From positions 1-42,442 of the forward strand of contig JBJOGR010000010.1 of NCBI GenBank assembly GCA_046048135.1: a stretch of DNA of 42,442 bases. The letters run 5' to 3'. The DNA comes from ATZT02 sp046048135. GTDB lineage: Bacteria; Actinomycetota; Actinomycetes; S36-B12; UBA5976. The notes beneath the pieces are model-generated. The model saw nothing but the letters and a program-made list of their open reading frames with translations, made no database searches and was not told the DNA's origin. Made by a program: the position numbers and the translations under genes. How positions within the stretch are numbered: position 1 is the stretch's first letter; the number at the start of each line of letters is the position of its first letter. Positions 33,030-40,321 of this stretch are shown here, piece by piece.

Positions 33030-34019
33030 TTAATCGATGTTTTGTTCTGAAGATAAAAGAAGTCTGCGAAGTGAATCTAATCTTGTGAGCAATTGTGGAT
33101 TATTTTCACAGTTTTTTTCTATTTCACAACTTGAATCTAAATGGTTACAATTTTTTTGACATTTCAAGGAAAATTCAAGTAACTCAGGAAAACCTGCAAG
33201 AATTTGTTCAATATCAACATGAGCTAATCCAAAAGTGCGTATTCCAGGTGTATCAATTATCCAAGTAGTTTCATTTAATGAAAGCGCATATGCCGAAGTA
33301 GAAGTGTGCTTACCTCTACCTGTAACTTCGTTAACATCTCCTGTTCTTCTATTTGCTTCTGGAACGATTCGGTTTACAAGTGAAGATTTACCAACACCAG
33401 AAGGCCCTACAAAAACTGTTGTTTTATTTGATAATTTGACATTCAATTCATCCAGATTTGAAGTCTTATTTATCGCAATAACTTTAATATTCAATGGTTC
33501 ATAAAATTTTACTAATTCAGCTTCGGTTTTTAAATCAGTTTTAGTTGCGATAATAAATGGTTCAGCTCCTGCTAATTTACTGGCAACAATCGTTCTATCT
33601 ATTAGTCGTGTATTTGGCTCTGGATTTGTTGTCGATGTAACGATTGCCACATTATCAACGTTTGAAACTAATATTTTTTCAATGGATTCTGTATCATCGG
33701 AACTTTTTGAAAGTGCATTTTTTCTTTCATTTACTTTTATAATTCGAGCCATATTTTCTGGATTATTTTCATCAACTCCAACTAATTCAACTGAGTCGCC
33801 AACAACTACTCCTTTTCTTCCAAGATCTCTAGCCTTTATGGCATAAATATAAGTATTTGAGTTCTTTAAATTAACTGTAAATCTGCCCCGATCTACAGTT
33901 ATAACAATTCCTGTAGTTGAATTTTTGTGAGTTGGGCGATCTTTAGTTCTAGGTCGAGATTTATGTTTTCCAGGTCTTTGACGAATGTCATCTTCATCAT
34001 AGTCTTGGAATTTACTCAC
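33030..34019 (-). CDS. rsgA: Ribosome small-subunit-dependent GTPase RsgA
   Basis: A 329-residue circularly permuted GTPase acting late in 30S maturation. An OB domain precedes the G domain, whose motifs occur in the permuted order: G4 ATKTD, then G1 GPSGVGKSS, then G3 DTPG. The C-terminal zinc knuckle is at about residues 285-305, where Cys and His residues occur in CQKNCNHLDSSCEIEKNC. The start is GTG, overlapping the aroA stop in GTGA. aroA-rsgA linkage is conserved in Actinobacteria. Confidence 0.95.
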   Translation of the reverse strand: MSKFQDYDEDDIRQRPGKHKSRPRTKDRPTHKNSTTGIVITVDRGRFTVNLKNSNTYIYAIKARDLGRKGVVVGDSVELVGVDENNPENMARIIKVNERKNALSKSSDDTESIEKILVSNVDNVAIVTSTTNPEPNTRLIDRTIVASKLAGAEPFIIATKTDLKTEAELVKFYEPLNIKVIAINKTSNLDELNVKLSNKTTVFVGPSGVGKSSLVNRIVPEANRRTGDVNEVTGRGKHTSTSAYALSLNETTWIIDTPGIRTFGLAHVDIEQILAGFPELLEFSLKCQKNCNHLDSSCEIEKNCENNPQLLTRLDSLRRLLLSSEQNID

Positions 34020-35299
34020 AAATTCACCATTTTATTCCACATTTTTTCAAAGTTTGGCAATGTTTTTGAAGTAGTTGCAATGTCGTCAACATAAATATCA
34101 TTTACTCGCAATCCAATGACAGCACCTGCAGTAGCCATGCGATGATCATCAAAAGATTTCCAAATTCCACCATGTAAATTTTTTGGATTTATTATTAAAC
34201 CATCTTCAGTTTCTTTTGCATCTCCACCAATTGCAGTTATATTTTCAACAAGAGCAGCTAAACGATCTGTTTCGTGTCCTCTTAAATGAGAAATACCGCT
34301 AAATTCTGATTTTGAATTTGCAAACAATGAGATTGCCACTAAAACTGGAGTTAGTTCTCCAACATCTTTAAGATTGTAATTAATACCTTTTATTTCTGAA
34401 TTGTTCTTTAAAATTAGTTGATTTTGATTTAATTCAATTTTTGCTCCCATTAATGAAAGTATTTCAACCCAAGAATTTCCAGCTTGTGTTGTATGTAACG
34501 GCCAATCATTAATTTTAATTTCTCCATTGGTAACCATAGCGGCAGCCAAAAACGGTCCAGCATTTGAAAGATCAGGCTCTATATGCCAATCTTTAGATTG
34601 AATGACTTGATTTTCAATTCTCCAAGTTGATTGATCAATTTGATTTGTTTGAACTCCAACTTCCTTTAACATTTCAATAGTCATTTGAATATGAGGCAAG
34701 CTTGGTAAATTTTTACCAACATGTTTAATTGTTAAGCCTTCTTTAAATTTAGCTCCTACCAACATCAAAGCACTAATAAATTGACTCGATTCAGATGCAT
34801 CAATTTCTATTTCACCTCCGATAATTTCTCCTTCAGAAATGATGGAAAATGGTAATTTGCCGGTATTTTTTTCAATTACATTTACATTTAAATTTTTCAA
34901 GGACTCTATTAAAGTTTTCATTGGTCTATTTCTTGCTCGTTCATCACCATCAAAGTGAGTAGTACCGACAGCTAACGCGGCAAGGGGCGGAACAAATCTC
35001 ATTACAGTTCCCGCTAATCCAACATCGATTGATATTTCATTGTGACTTTTGTTCATAGGAGAAATTTCAACTGAATTAGATTTTTTTAGAATTTTGCAAC
35101 CTAATTTTTCTAAAGCATCAAGCATTAAATTAGTGTCTCTTGCAAAAAGGGCATTTGTAATTACAGAAGTCCTATTACCCAAAGCAGCTAAAACAAATGC
35201 TCGATTAGTTGCAGATTTTGAACCAGGAATATCTAAAGTCGAATTAATAGCAAAATTTATGGTTGGGGCATGCCAATCATGCTTGGAATTAATACTCAT
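34016..35299 (-). CDS. aroA: EPSP synthase (5-enolpyruvylshikimate-3-phosphate synthase)
   Basis: A 427-residue shikimate-pathway enzyme joining shikimate-3-phosphate and phosphoenolpyruvate. Visible motifs are LDIPGSKSATNRAF (substrate-binding Lys and Ser), GLAGTVMRF, the DGDERARNRPM segment, and the C-terminal LRGHETDRL and SFDDHRMATAG. I place the start at the ATG at 35299 (MSINSKHDW). The open frame extends 33 residues further without family similarity. TAGTCT lies eight bases upstream. It is the first gene of aroA-rsgA-hisN. Confidence 0.96.
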   Translation of the reverse strand: MSINSKHDWHAPTINFAINSTLDIPGSKSATNRAFVLAALGNRTSVITNALFARDTNLMLDALEKLGCKILKKSNSVEISPMNKSHNEISIDVGLAGTVMRFVPPLAALAVGTTHFDGDERARNRPMKTLIESLKNLNVNVIEKNTGKLPFSIISEGEIIGGEIEIDASESSQFISALMLVGAKFKEGLTIKHVGKNLPSLPHIQMTIEMLKEVGVQTNQIDQSTWRIENQVIQSKDWHIEPDLSNAGPFLAAAMVTNGEIKINDWPLHTTQAGNSWVEILSLMGAKIELNQNQLILKNNSEIKGINYNLKDVGELTPVLVAISLFANSKSEFSGISHLRGHETDRLAALVENITAIGGDAKETEDGLIINPKNLHGGIWKSFDDHRMATAGAVIGLRVNDIYVDDIATTSKTLPNFEKMWNKMVNL

Positions 35300-35339
35300 T
35301 GCAACTAAGACTACCTTGAACACATAAAATTCACTTGTT

Positions 35340-36026
35340 ATGTGTGGAAGATATGCAGCGAATCGAGATACAGGCACTCTTACTGAAGTTTTTAACATTA
35401 AAAAACTTCCCGAAAAATTACTTGAACCAAATTATAATATTTCTCCAACTACAAATTCATACGTAGTAACACAAGATGAAAACGAACAAAGAATTCTTAA
35501 AGTAATGAGTTGGGGATTAGTTCCTTCTTGGGCTAAAGATAATTCGATGATGGCAAAAATGATTAATGCAAGGTATGAAACAGTTGAAGAAAAACCATCT
35601 TTTAAAAACGCTTTTGTTAAAAGGCGTTGCATAATTCCTATGGATGGTTACTATGAATGGTTTAGACCAGAAGATCCTAAGGAAAAAAAACAACCATATT
35701 TTATTAAGGCAAAAGATAAACCAATATTAGCGGTCGCTGGTATCTATGAAAAATGGAAAAATCCAATTAAAGAAAATGAAATTCTTGAAACTTTTTCTGT
35801 AATCACAACAGATGCAAAATTAGGTTTAGAAACTATACATGACCGAATGCCTGTTGTAGTACCTGACAAAAATTGGACTGCATGGCTTGATCCTGATTTT
35901 CAAAATAAAGATGAAATCAAAAAGTTAATTGTCACGCCTCCACAAGGATACTTTGATTACTTCAAAGTTGGGTTTGAAGTTAATAATGCAAGAAATAACG
36001 GTCCTCAATTAATGAAAGCAATTTAA
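35340..36026 (+). CDS. SRAP domain protein (YedK/HMCES family)
   Basis: A 228-residue abasic-site-processing protein. Cys2 in MCGRYA is the residue that forms the thiazolidine crosslink with an abasic site after Met removal. PNYNISPTT, MINARYETV-EEKPSF, RRCIIPMDGYYEW and the IHDRMPVV His motif are all intact. It is divergent from aroA with 40 bases between starts. A TAAAAT lies nine bases upstream of the ATG. No LexA-like box is seen. Confidence 0.94.
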   Translation: MCGRYAANRDTGTLTEVFNIKKLPEKLLEPNYNISPTTNSYVVTQDENEQRILKVMSWGLVPSWAKDNSMMAKMINARYETVEEKPSFKNAFVKRRCIIPMDGYYEWFRPEDPKEKKQPYFIKAKDKPILAVAGIYEKWKNPIKENEILETFSVITTDAKLGLETIHDRMPVVVPDKNWTAWLDPDFQNKDEIKKLIVTPPQGYFDYFKVGFEVNNARNNGPQLMKAI

Positions 36027-36027
36027 A

Positions 36028-36663
36028 TTGAGTATTAGTTTTATAGAAACTTCGCAAGGAAACGCTCGAATTACAAGTCATCATCATTTCAAAAAAATTG
36101 TTGCGTTTATAACTCATGGAGCCGGAAAAGGACTGGATGCACCTGATTTAAGTTCAACAATTCATTTATTAGATTACAACGGAATTAGTGTCGTTGGGAT
36201 TGAAATGCCATGGTTAGTAGCAGGGAAAAAAATTGCGAGTCCATCTAATCAACTAGATATCGCTTTTGAAGAAATATTTAGAGAACTTGAACCAAGATAT
36301 TTTGATTATAAAAAAATTTTTATCGGCAGAAGCACAGGAGCAAGAGTTATATGTAGAACTTCGCATACTACAAATCCAGATCTAATCATTTGTTTGGCTT
36401 TTCCTTTAAATTCTTTGAGTGGTAAATCAAGAAAACAAGAATTAGAAAAAATTTCAAATGAAAATAGGAAAGCTGTAATTATTCAAGGAGAAAAAGATAA
36501 ATTTGGTAGTCCTGATATTTTGAGCAAAGAGATAGGGAATCAAGCAAATATTGAAATAATTAGTGCCGGGAATTTGGCTCACAAATTAAGTAGTTCTGTG
36601 GGGGAGTTAGTCATTAATTCGATCAAAAAAAATGGGTTGTTAGATAGGCACGGTAGCGTTTAG
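36028..36663 (+). CDS. Alpha/beta hydrolase, KANL3/Tex30-like
   Basis: A 211-residue predicted hydrolase. THGAGKG forms the oxyanion region, GRSTGARVICR carries the nucleophile Ser of a G-x-S-x-G-like elbow, GEKDKFG supplies the Asp, and AHKL near the C-terminus the His. The family is found beside SRAP genes in Actinobacteria, and the substrate is unknown. The start is TTG one base after the SRAP stop, so the pair is probably co-transcribed. Confidence 0.82.
   Translation: MSISFIETSQGNARITSHHHFKKIVAFITHGAGKGLDAPDLSSTIHLLDYNGISVVGIEMPWLVAGKKIASPSNQLDIAFEEIFRELEPRYFDYKKIFIGRSTGARVICRTSHTTNPDLIICLAFPLNSLSGKSRKQELEKISNENRKAVIIQGEKDKFGSPDILSKEIGNQANIEIISAGNLAHKLSSSVGELVINSIKKNGLLDRHGSV
36654..36659 (+). 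promoter_or_regulatory. -10 hexamer, leaderless PdtaS promoter
   Basis: TAGCGT ends six bases before the ATG at 36666, and no ribosome-binding site is present. It overlaps the 3' end of the hydrolase gene. Confidence 0.45.
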
Positions 36664-36665
36664 AT

Positions 36666-38120
36666 ATGGCTTTTTTAACTTCAGTCGTTAAAGAAAAAAC
36701 AGAACTTGAAGATAAAGATATTGAGCATCTTCAAGCACTTTTAGCTGACTGGACATTGCTGGCTGATTTAAGTTTGAGTGATTTAGTTTTATGGATTCCT
36801 ACTTGGCACGGCAAAGGTTTTTTTGCTTCAGCACAAGTTAGACCAGCAACTAGCCCTACGAATGTTCCACAAGATTTAGTGGGAGAATTTATTGCCTCTG
36901 GTAGACGACTTGATTTAGACAAAGCATTAAGTACAAGAAAAATAATCGCGGAATCTGGAAATGAAAAAGTAAAAACAGAAGCGATTCCAGTAATTCTTGA
37001 AGATCGCGTTATAGCTGTAATTTCTCGACACACAAATGCTGATGGTCGAGGAGGAAGATTAGAAGAAGTTTATTTAAAAGCAGCAGATGATTTATTCCAA
37101 ATGGTTACTGCAGGAACATTTCCTGCAAAAGGTGAAATAAGTAAAGCAAGTCAAGCTCCACGAGTTGGAGATGGAATTATTCGCTTAAATAAACAAGGCA
37201 TTATTGAATATGCCAGTCCAAACGCTTCTTCAGCTTTTAGGCGATTAGGTTTAGCTACAGATTTAATTAATCAAGATTTTGCAAAAATTGTCTCTAAAAT
37301 CCAACATAATCCAGGTCCTGTTGATGAAGCAGTTATGTTAATTTCTTCTGGCAGGGCAAGTGGTGAAGTTGAAATTGAAAATTCAAATTCTGTAGTTATT
37401 TTACGTTCAGTTCCACTATCAAAGAATGAAGAGAGAATAGGTTCTTTGATTTTAGTTAGAGAAATAGCAGATTTGAAAAGAAAAGAAAAAGCATTATTAA
37501 CTAAAGATGCAACTATTAGAGAGGTGCACCATAGAGTTAAAAATAATTTACAAACTGTAGCTGCCCTTCTTCGATTACAAGCTAGAAGAGCAAAAAGTGA
37601 AGAAACAAAGGATTCACTAGAAGAAGCCCAACGAAGAGTTAGTGCTATTGCAGTTGTTCATGAAGCTCTTTCTAAAACTCCTGGAGAAGTTGTTCCATTT
37701 GATGAAGTTATAAGTCAAGTTATTGCTCTAGTGAAAGATGCGGCTACTGCCTTAGAAAATGTCAGTCCTATTGAAATTCATCAAATAGGTGAATTTGGAG
37801 AATTACCTACGGAAATTGCTACACCACTTGCAATGGCAGTTGTTGAAATATTGCAAAACTCAATTGAACATGGCCGACCAACAAGTGAACCTGTTGAATT
37901 GCAAGTAGAAAAAAGTGGTGGACAAATCAGAATCACGATTTCAGACGGAGGCCCCGGTATTGCCAAAGACTTTGATGTGTTTAATACAGATCAATTAGGT
38001 CTACAAATAGTTAGAACTTTAATTGTGGATGAATTGGGTGGGAAATTAACAGTCAGTGCCAACACACCTACGGGGCTAAAAGTAGAAGTAGTCGCCCCGA
38101 TTGTGGTTAAAAAGATTTAG
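36666..38120 (+). CDS. pdtaS: PdtaS-like sensor histidine kinase
   Basis: A 484-residue cytosolic HisKA_2 kinase. Residues about 1-160 are a GAF-like domain, about 165-275 a PAS domain (RLNKQGIIEYASPNASSAF). The dimerization/phosphoacceptor region is REVHHRVKNNLQTVAALLRLQARR, with His288/289. The HATPase domain has VEILQNSIEHG (N box) and DGGPGI. There are no membrane segments. In Mycobacterium PdtaS phosphorylates PdtaR, an ANTAR-type RNA-binding regulator; no such gene is adjacent here. Its stop overlaps the convergent whiB1 by four bases, and the whiB1 pairing matches the mycobacterial locus. Confidence 0.92.
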   Translation: MAFLTSVVKEKTELEDKDIEHLQALLADWTLLADLSLSDLVLWIPTWHGKGFFASAQVRPATSPTNVPQDLVGEFIASGRRLDLDKALSTRKIIAESGNEKVKTEAIPVILEDRVIAVISRHTNADGRGGRLEEVYLKAADDLFQMVTAGTFPAKGEISKASQAPRVGDGIIRLNKQGIIEYASPNASSAFRRLGLATDLINQDFAKIVSKIQHNPGPVDEAVMLISSGRASGEVEIENSNSVVILRSVPLSKNEERIGSLILVREIADLKRKEKALLTKDATIREVHHRVKNNLQTVAALLRLQARRAKSEETKDSLEEAQRRVSAIAVVHEALSKTPGEVVPFDEVISQVIALVKDAATALENVSPIEIHQIGEFGELPTEIATPLAMAVVEILQNSIEHGRPTSEPVELQVEKSGGQIRITISDGGPGIAKDFDVFNTDQLGLQIVRTLIVDELGGKLTVSANTPTGLKVEVVAPIVVKKI

Positions 38121-38368
38121 AAGTAGTTAATTGAAGCCGCAGGAGCACTGTGTCCCATTGCTCTGCGTTCTTCTTCACTTAAGCCACCCCAGACACCTGA
38201 ATCTTGTCCAGTTTCTAAAGCCCATTGAAGGCAAGGCTCAATAACCGCACAGGAACGGCATACCTTTTTGGCTGCCTCGATTTGGAAAACAGCGGGTCCA
38301 GTGTTACCAATGGGGAAAAACAACTCAGGATCTTCGTCACGGCAAGCTGATTTGTGTCGCCAGTCCAT
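38117..38368 (-). CDS. whiB1: WhiB1-like Fe-S transcription factor
   Basis: An 83-residue WhiB protein. Cys9, Cys37, Cys40 and Cys46 (C...CRSCAVIEPC) are the four [4Fe-4S] ligands, and GVWGG-LSEEERR is the conserved turn and C-terminal region. In Mycobacterium WhiB1 is essential, nitric-oxide-sensitive and binds the housekeeping sigma factor. The start is the ATG at 38368, with a strong AGGAGGT eight bases upstream, unlike the leaderless neighbours. Two CRP-like sites lie upstream. Confidence 0.95.
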   Translation of the reverse strand: MDWRHKSACRDEDPELFFPIGNTGPAVFQIEAAKKVCRSCAVIEPCLQWALETGQDSGVWGGLSEEERRAMGHSAPAASINYF

Positions 38369-38411
38369 GCGTAAACCTCCTAAAAAAGTGCCAACTACTA
38401 TCGTGACACGT

Positions 38412-38427
38412 TGTGACGATTTGCACA
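38412..38427. promoter_or_regulatory. CRP/GlxR-like site 1
   Basis: TGTGACGATTTGCACA fits the CRP consensus TGTGA-N6-TCACA at nine of ten positions. The wider repeat GTTGTG...CACAAC spans 38410-38429. It lies 44-59 bases upstream of the whiB1 start. Confidence 0.5.
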
Positions 38428-38459
38428 ACCGATAATTCCTAAATTCTTTAATTAACTGG

Positions 38460-38475
38460 TGTCACTTTGGTCACA
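38460..38475. promoter_or_regulatory. CRP/GlxR-like site 2
   Basis: TGTCACTTTGGTCACA fits TGTGA-N6-TCACA at nine of ten positions. It is centred 48 bases from site 1 and about 34 bases upstream of the nikM -35, so it could act on either gene. Confidence 0.5.
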
Positions 38476-38508
38476 TAACGAATAATTCGGACATTTATTA
38501 AGTATTAC

Positions 38509-38537
38509 TTGCAATTGCAACTAATTTGCATTAAGGT
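38509..38537 (+). promoter_or_regulatory. nikM promoter
   Basis: -35 TTGCAA (38509-38514), a 17-base spacer and -10 TAAGGT (38532-38537) precede the GTG at 38545 by seven bases, predicting a nearly leaderless nikMNQO transcript. Confidence 0.65.
38515..38531. promoter_or_regulatory. Nur-box-like nickel operator
   Basis: TTGCAA-CTAAT-TTGCAT matches TTGCAA-N5-TTGCAA, the motif reported for the nickel-responsive Fur-family regulator Nur of Streptomyces, at 11 of 12 positions. It fills the space between the -35 and -10 of the nikM promoter, an ideal repression position. A further TTGCAA (38509-38514) directly abuts it, forming the palindrome TTGCAATTGCAA. Confidence 0.7.
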
Positions 38538-38544
38538 TAGGTTT

Positions 38545-39213
38545 GTGCATATTCCTGATGGATTCATAGATATCCCAACTTCATTAGTTTTTACCACTGC
38601 ATCAGTTGCTGCAGTTGGAGTTGCTTTAAAGCAAGCAAAAAATGAATTAAGTGAAAAGACAGCGCCCCTTGCTGGACTTACCGCAGTTTTTATATTTGCA
38701 GTTCAAATGTTAAATTTTCCAGTCGCAGCAGGAACCAGTGGGCATTTACTAGGTGGAGCTCTCGCTGCAATTTTGGTAGGACCATGGGTAGCAACTCTTG
38801 CTCTAACTATCGTTTTGTTATTACAAGCATTGCTTTTTGCAGATGGTGGATTGACCGCTCTTGGCTTAAACGTTTTTAATATGTCAGTATTGGCAGTTTG
38901 GGTCGCATACTTTATATTCGTTGGTTTAAAAAGAGTCCTGCCAAAAACCAAAACATCCTTGATCGTTGCAAGTGCAATTGCTGCATTGATATCTGTTCCA
39001 GTTTCAGCATTTGGATTTTGGGTGCAATATGCAATTGGTGGAAATGGAACTTTTCCGTTGGAAACTGTTTTAACCGCAATGATCAGCACTCATATATTAA
39101 TAGGTATTGGTGAAGCAATTATTACTGTTTTAACTATTTCTGCAATTATGGCAAGTAGAAGCGATTTAGTATTTGGATGGAAAAGTTCTAGACCAAAATT
39201 GAGAACCAGTTAA
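38545..39213 (+). CDS. nikM: Nickel ECF transporter S component NikM (CbiM family)
   Basis: A 222-residue membrane protein with about seven helices. The mature N-terminus MHIPDGF is the metal-binding signature (amine and His2), which places the start at the GTG at 38545; the open frame extends upstream without similarity. AGTSGHLLGGALAA holds the second conserved metal-site His. The protein binds Ni(II) or Co(II) and passes it through the membrane. Nickel is favoured by the PDGLE partner, a Nur-like operator and a nearby Ni-SOD. It is the first gene of nikMNQO. Confidence 0.9.
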   Translation: MHIPDGFIDIPTSLVFTTASVAAVGVALKQAKNELSEKTAPLAGLTAVFIFAVQMLNFPVAAGTSGHLLGGALAAILVGPWVATLALTIVLLLQALLFADGGLTALGLNVFNMSVLAVWVAYFIFVGLKRVLPKTKTSLIVASAIAALISVPVSAFGFWVQYAIGGNGTFPLETVLTAMISTHILIGIGEAIITVLTISAIMASRSDLVFGWKSSRPKLRTS

Positions 39214-39214
39214 T

Positions 39215-39514
39215 ATGAACAAATCGCTAAAAAACTTCTATTTAAGTTTCTTTTTTGTAGCACTTTTTCTAGCCGGGGTAATTTCTTTTTACGCCTCTGG
39301 TAGCCCAGATGGACTTGAAAAAGTTGCTGAAGAAATAGGTTTTATTGGCACAGCTAAAGATTCTGCAGTCGCAGGTTCTCCTTTGGCCGATTACGGAGTT
39401 GTAGGTATAGCAAACGAACGCTTATCAGTTGGAATTAGTGGAATTATTGGAGTACTTGTGACAGCTGTAGTAGCAATTTATTTATTTAAATATTTATCAA
39501 AAAGCAAAAACTAA
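39215..39514 (+). CDS. nikN: Nickel transporter accessory subunit NikN (PDGLE domain)
   Basis: A 99-residue protein with membrane segments at about residues 9-28 and 72-92. The extracytoplasmic loop has the PDGLEKVAEE motif and the later PLADYGVVGI segment that define the PDGLE domain typical of NikN-type partners, as opposed to classical CbiN. It starts one base after nikM. Its TAA (39512-39514) is in the same frame as nikQ. Confidence 0.9.
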   Translation: MNKSLKNFYLSFFFVALFLAGVISFYASGSPDGLEKVAEEIGFIGTAKDSAVAGSPLADYGVVGIANERLSVGISGIIGVLVTAVVAIYLFKYLSKSKN

Positions 39515-39526
39515 ACCGGAGTTAGA

Positions 39527-40321
39527 ATTAAAATAGAAAATACCAAACATGGCCATGGCCATGATTTTGGTGAAAAACTCTATATACATAAGCATTCTTT
39601 GGTTCACGATATTCCAGCAAATTACAAAATTGGTGCAATTCTTCTCTTTCTTTTTGTAGTTGTTTCAACACCGCTTTCAAACTGGTATTCATTTGTTTTT
39701 TATTTTTTAATCATTTTTTCTTTAACGATTCTTGCAAAAATTTCAATATTGATACTACTTAAAAGATCAACTATTGAAATTCCTTTTATTTTATTTGCTT
39801 TTTTGATGCCTTTTTTTGGTACTGGAGAAACCATAAAATGGGGAATTTTTACACTTTATGAAAGTGGCTTAATTGCAGGTTTAACATTAATTCTTAAAGG
39901 CACAATTGGTGTAATGATGGCAATTTTACTTTCAACTACAACAACTGCTAGAGAAATTTTGTCTGGTTTAGAAAAACTTAAACTTCCAAAATTATTAGTC
40001 CAAATAGCTACTTTTATGCTTCGATATGTAAACGTAGTTTCAGATGAAATGTACAGAATGAAAATTGCTAGGACATCAAGAGGCTTTGATGCCAAAGGCT
40101 TAAAGGATTGGAAAGTTTTGGGTCACTCAGCAGGAAGTTTATTTATTCGATCATACGAGCGAGGCGAGCGAGTTCACTTAGCAATGCTATCTAGAGGTTA
40201 TGTTGGTACTCTTCCAAAAGTTCACCAAATGCAACCAGAGAGAAAATATTTAGTAATTTCTATGCTTGTACCACTACTTGCCTTATTATTCACTTTGGTT
40301 GATAGATATATTAATTCTTAG
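39527..40321 (+). CDS. nikQ: Nickel ECF transporter T component NikQ (CbiQ family), ATT start
   Basis: The EcfT-type membrane subunit coupling the ATPase to NikM, with about five helices. The coupling motifs ARTSRGF and SRGY near residues 185 and 230 contact the ATPase. The frame is open from the nikN stop and encodes KHGHGHDFGEKLYIHKHSLVHDIPANYK, the His-rich N-terminal region usual in CbiQ; this segment contains no ATG or GTG. I propose ATT at 39527, five bases after GGAG (39518-39521), giving 264 residues. A TTG at 39599 would remove the conserved HKHS region. Confidence 0.85.
   Translation: MKIENTKHGHGHDFGEKLYIHKHSLVHDIPANYKIGAILLFLFVVVSTPLSNWYSFVFYFLIIFSLTILAKISILILLKRSTIEIPFILFAFLMPFFGTGETIKWGIFTLYESGLIAGLTLILKGTIGVMMAILLSTTTTAREILSGLEKLKLPKLLVQIATFMLRYVNVVSDEMYRMKIARTSRGFDAKGLKDWKVLGHSAGSLFIRSYERGERVHLAMLSRGYVGTLPKVHQMQPERKYLVISMLVPLLALLFTLVDRYINS

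Noticed and set aside
33099..33107. Further DnaA boxes, e.g. TGTGGATTA in rsgA
   Set aside because: One-mismatch copies occur in coding sequence at several places, showing the background for near matches is not negligible; only exact clustered copies are reported.
35300..35339. LexA box upstream of the SRAP gene
   Set aside because: A GAAC is present, but no matching GTTC at the required distance; no SOS box is supported.
38369..38428. N-terminal extension of WhiB1
   Set aside because: Family length (about 84 residues) and AGGAGGT before the ATG at 38368 favour the short form.
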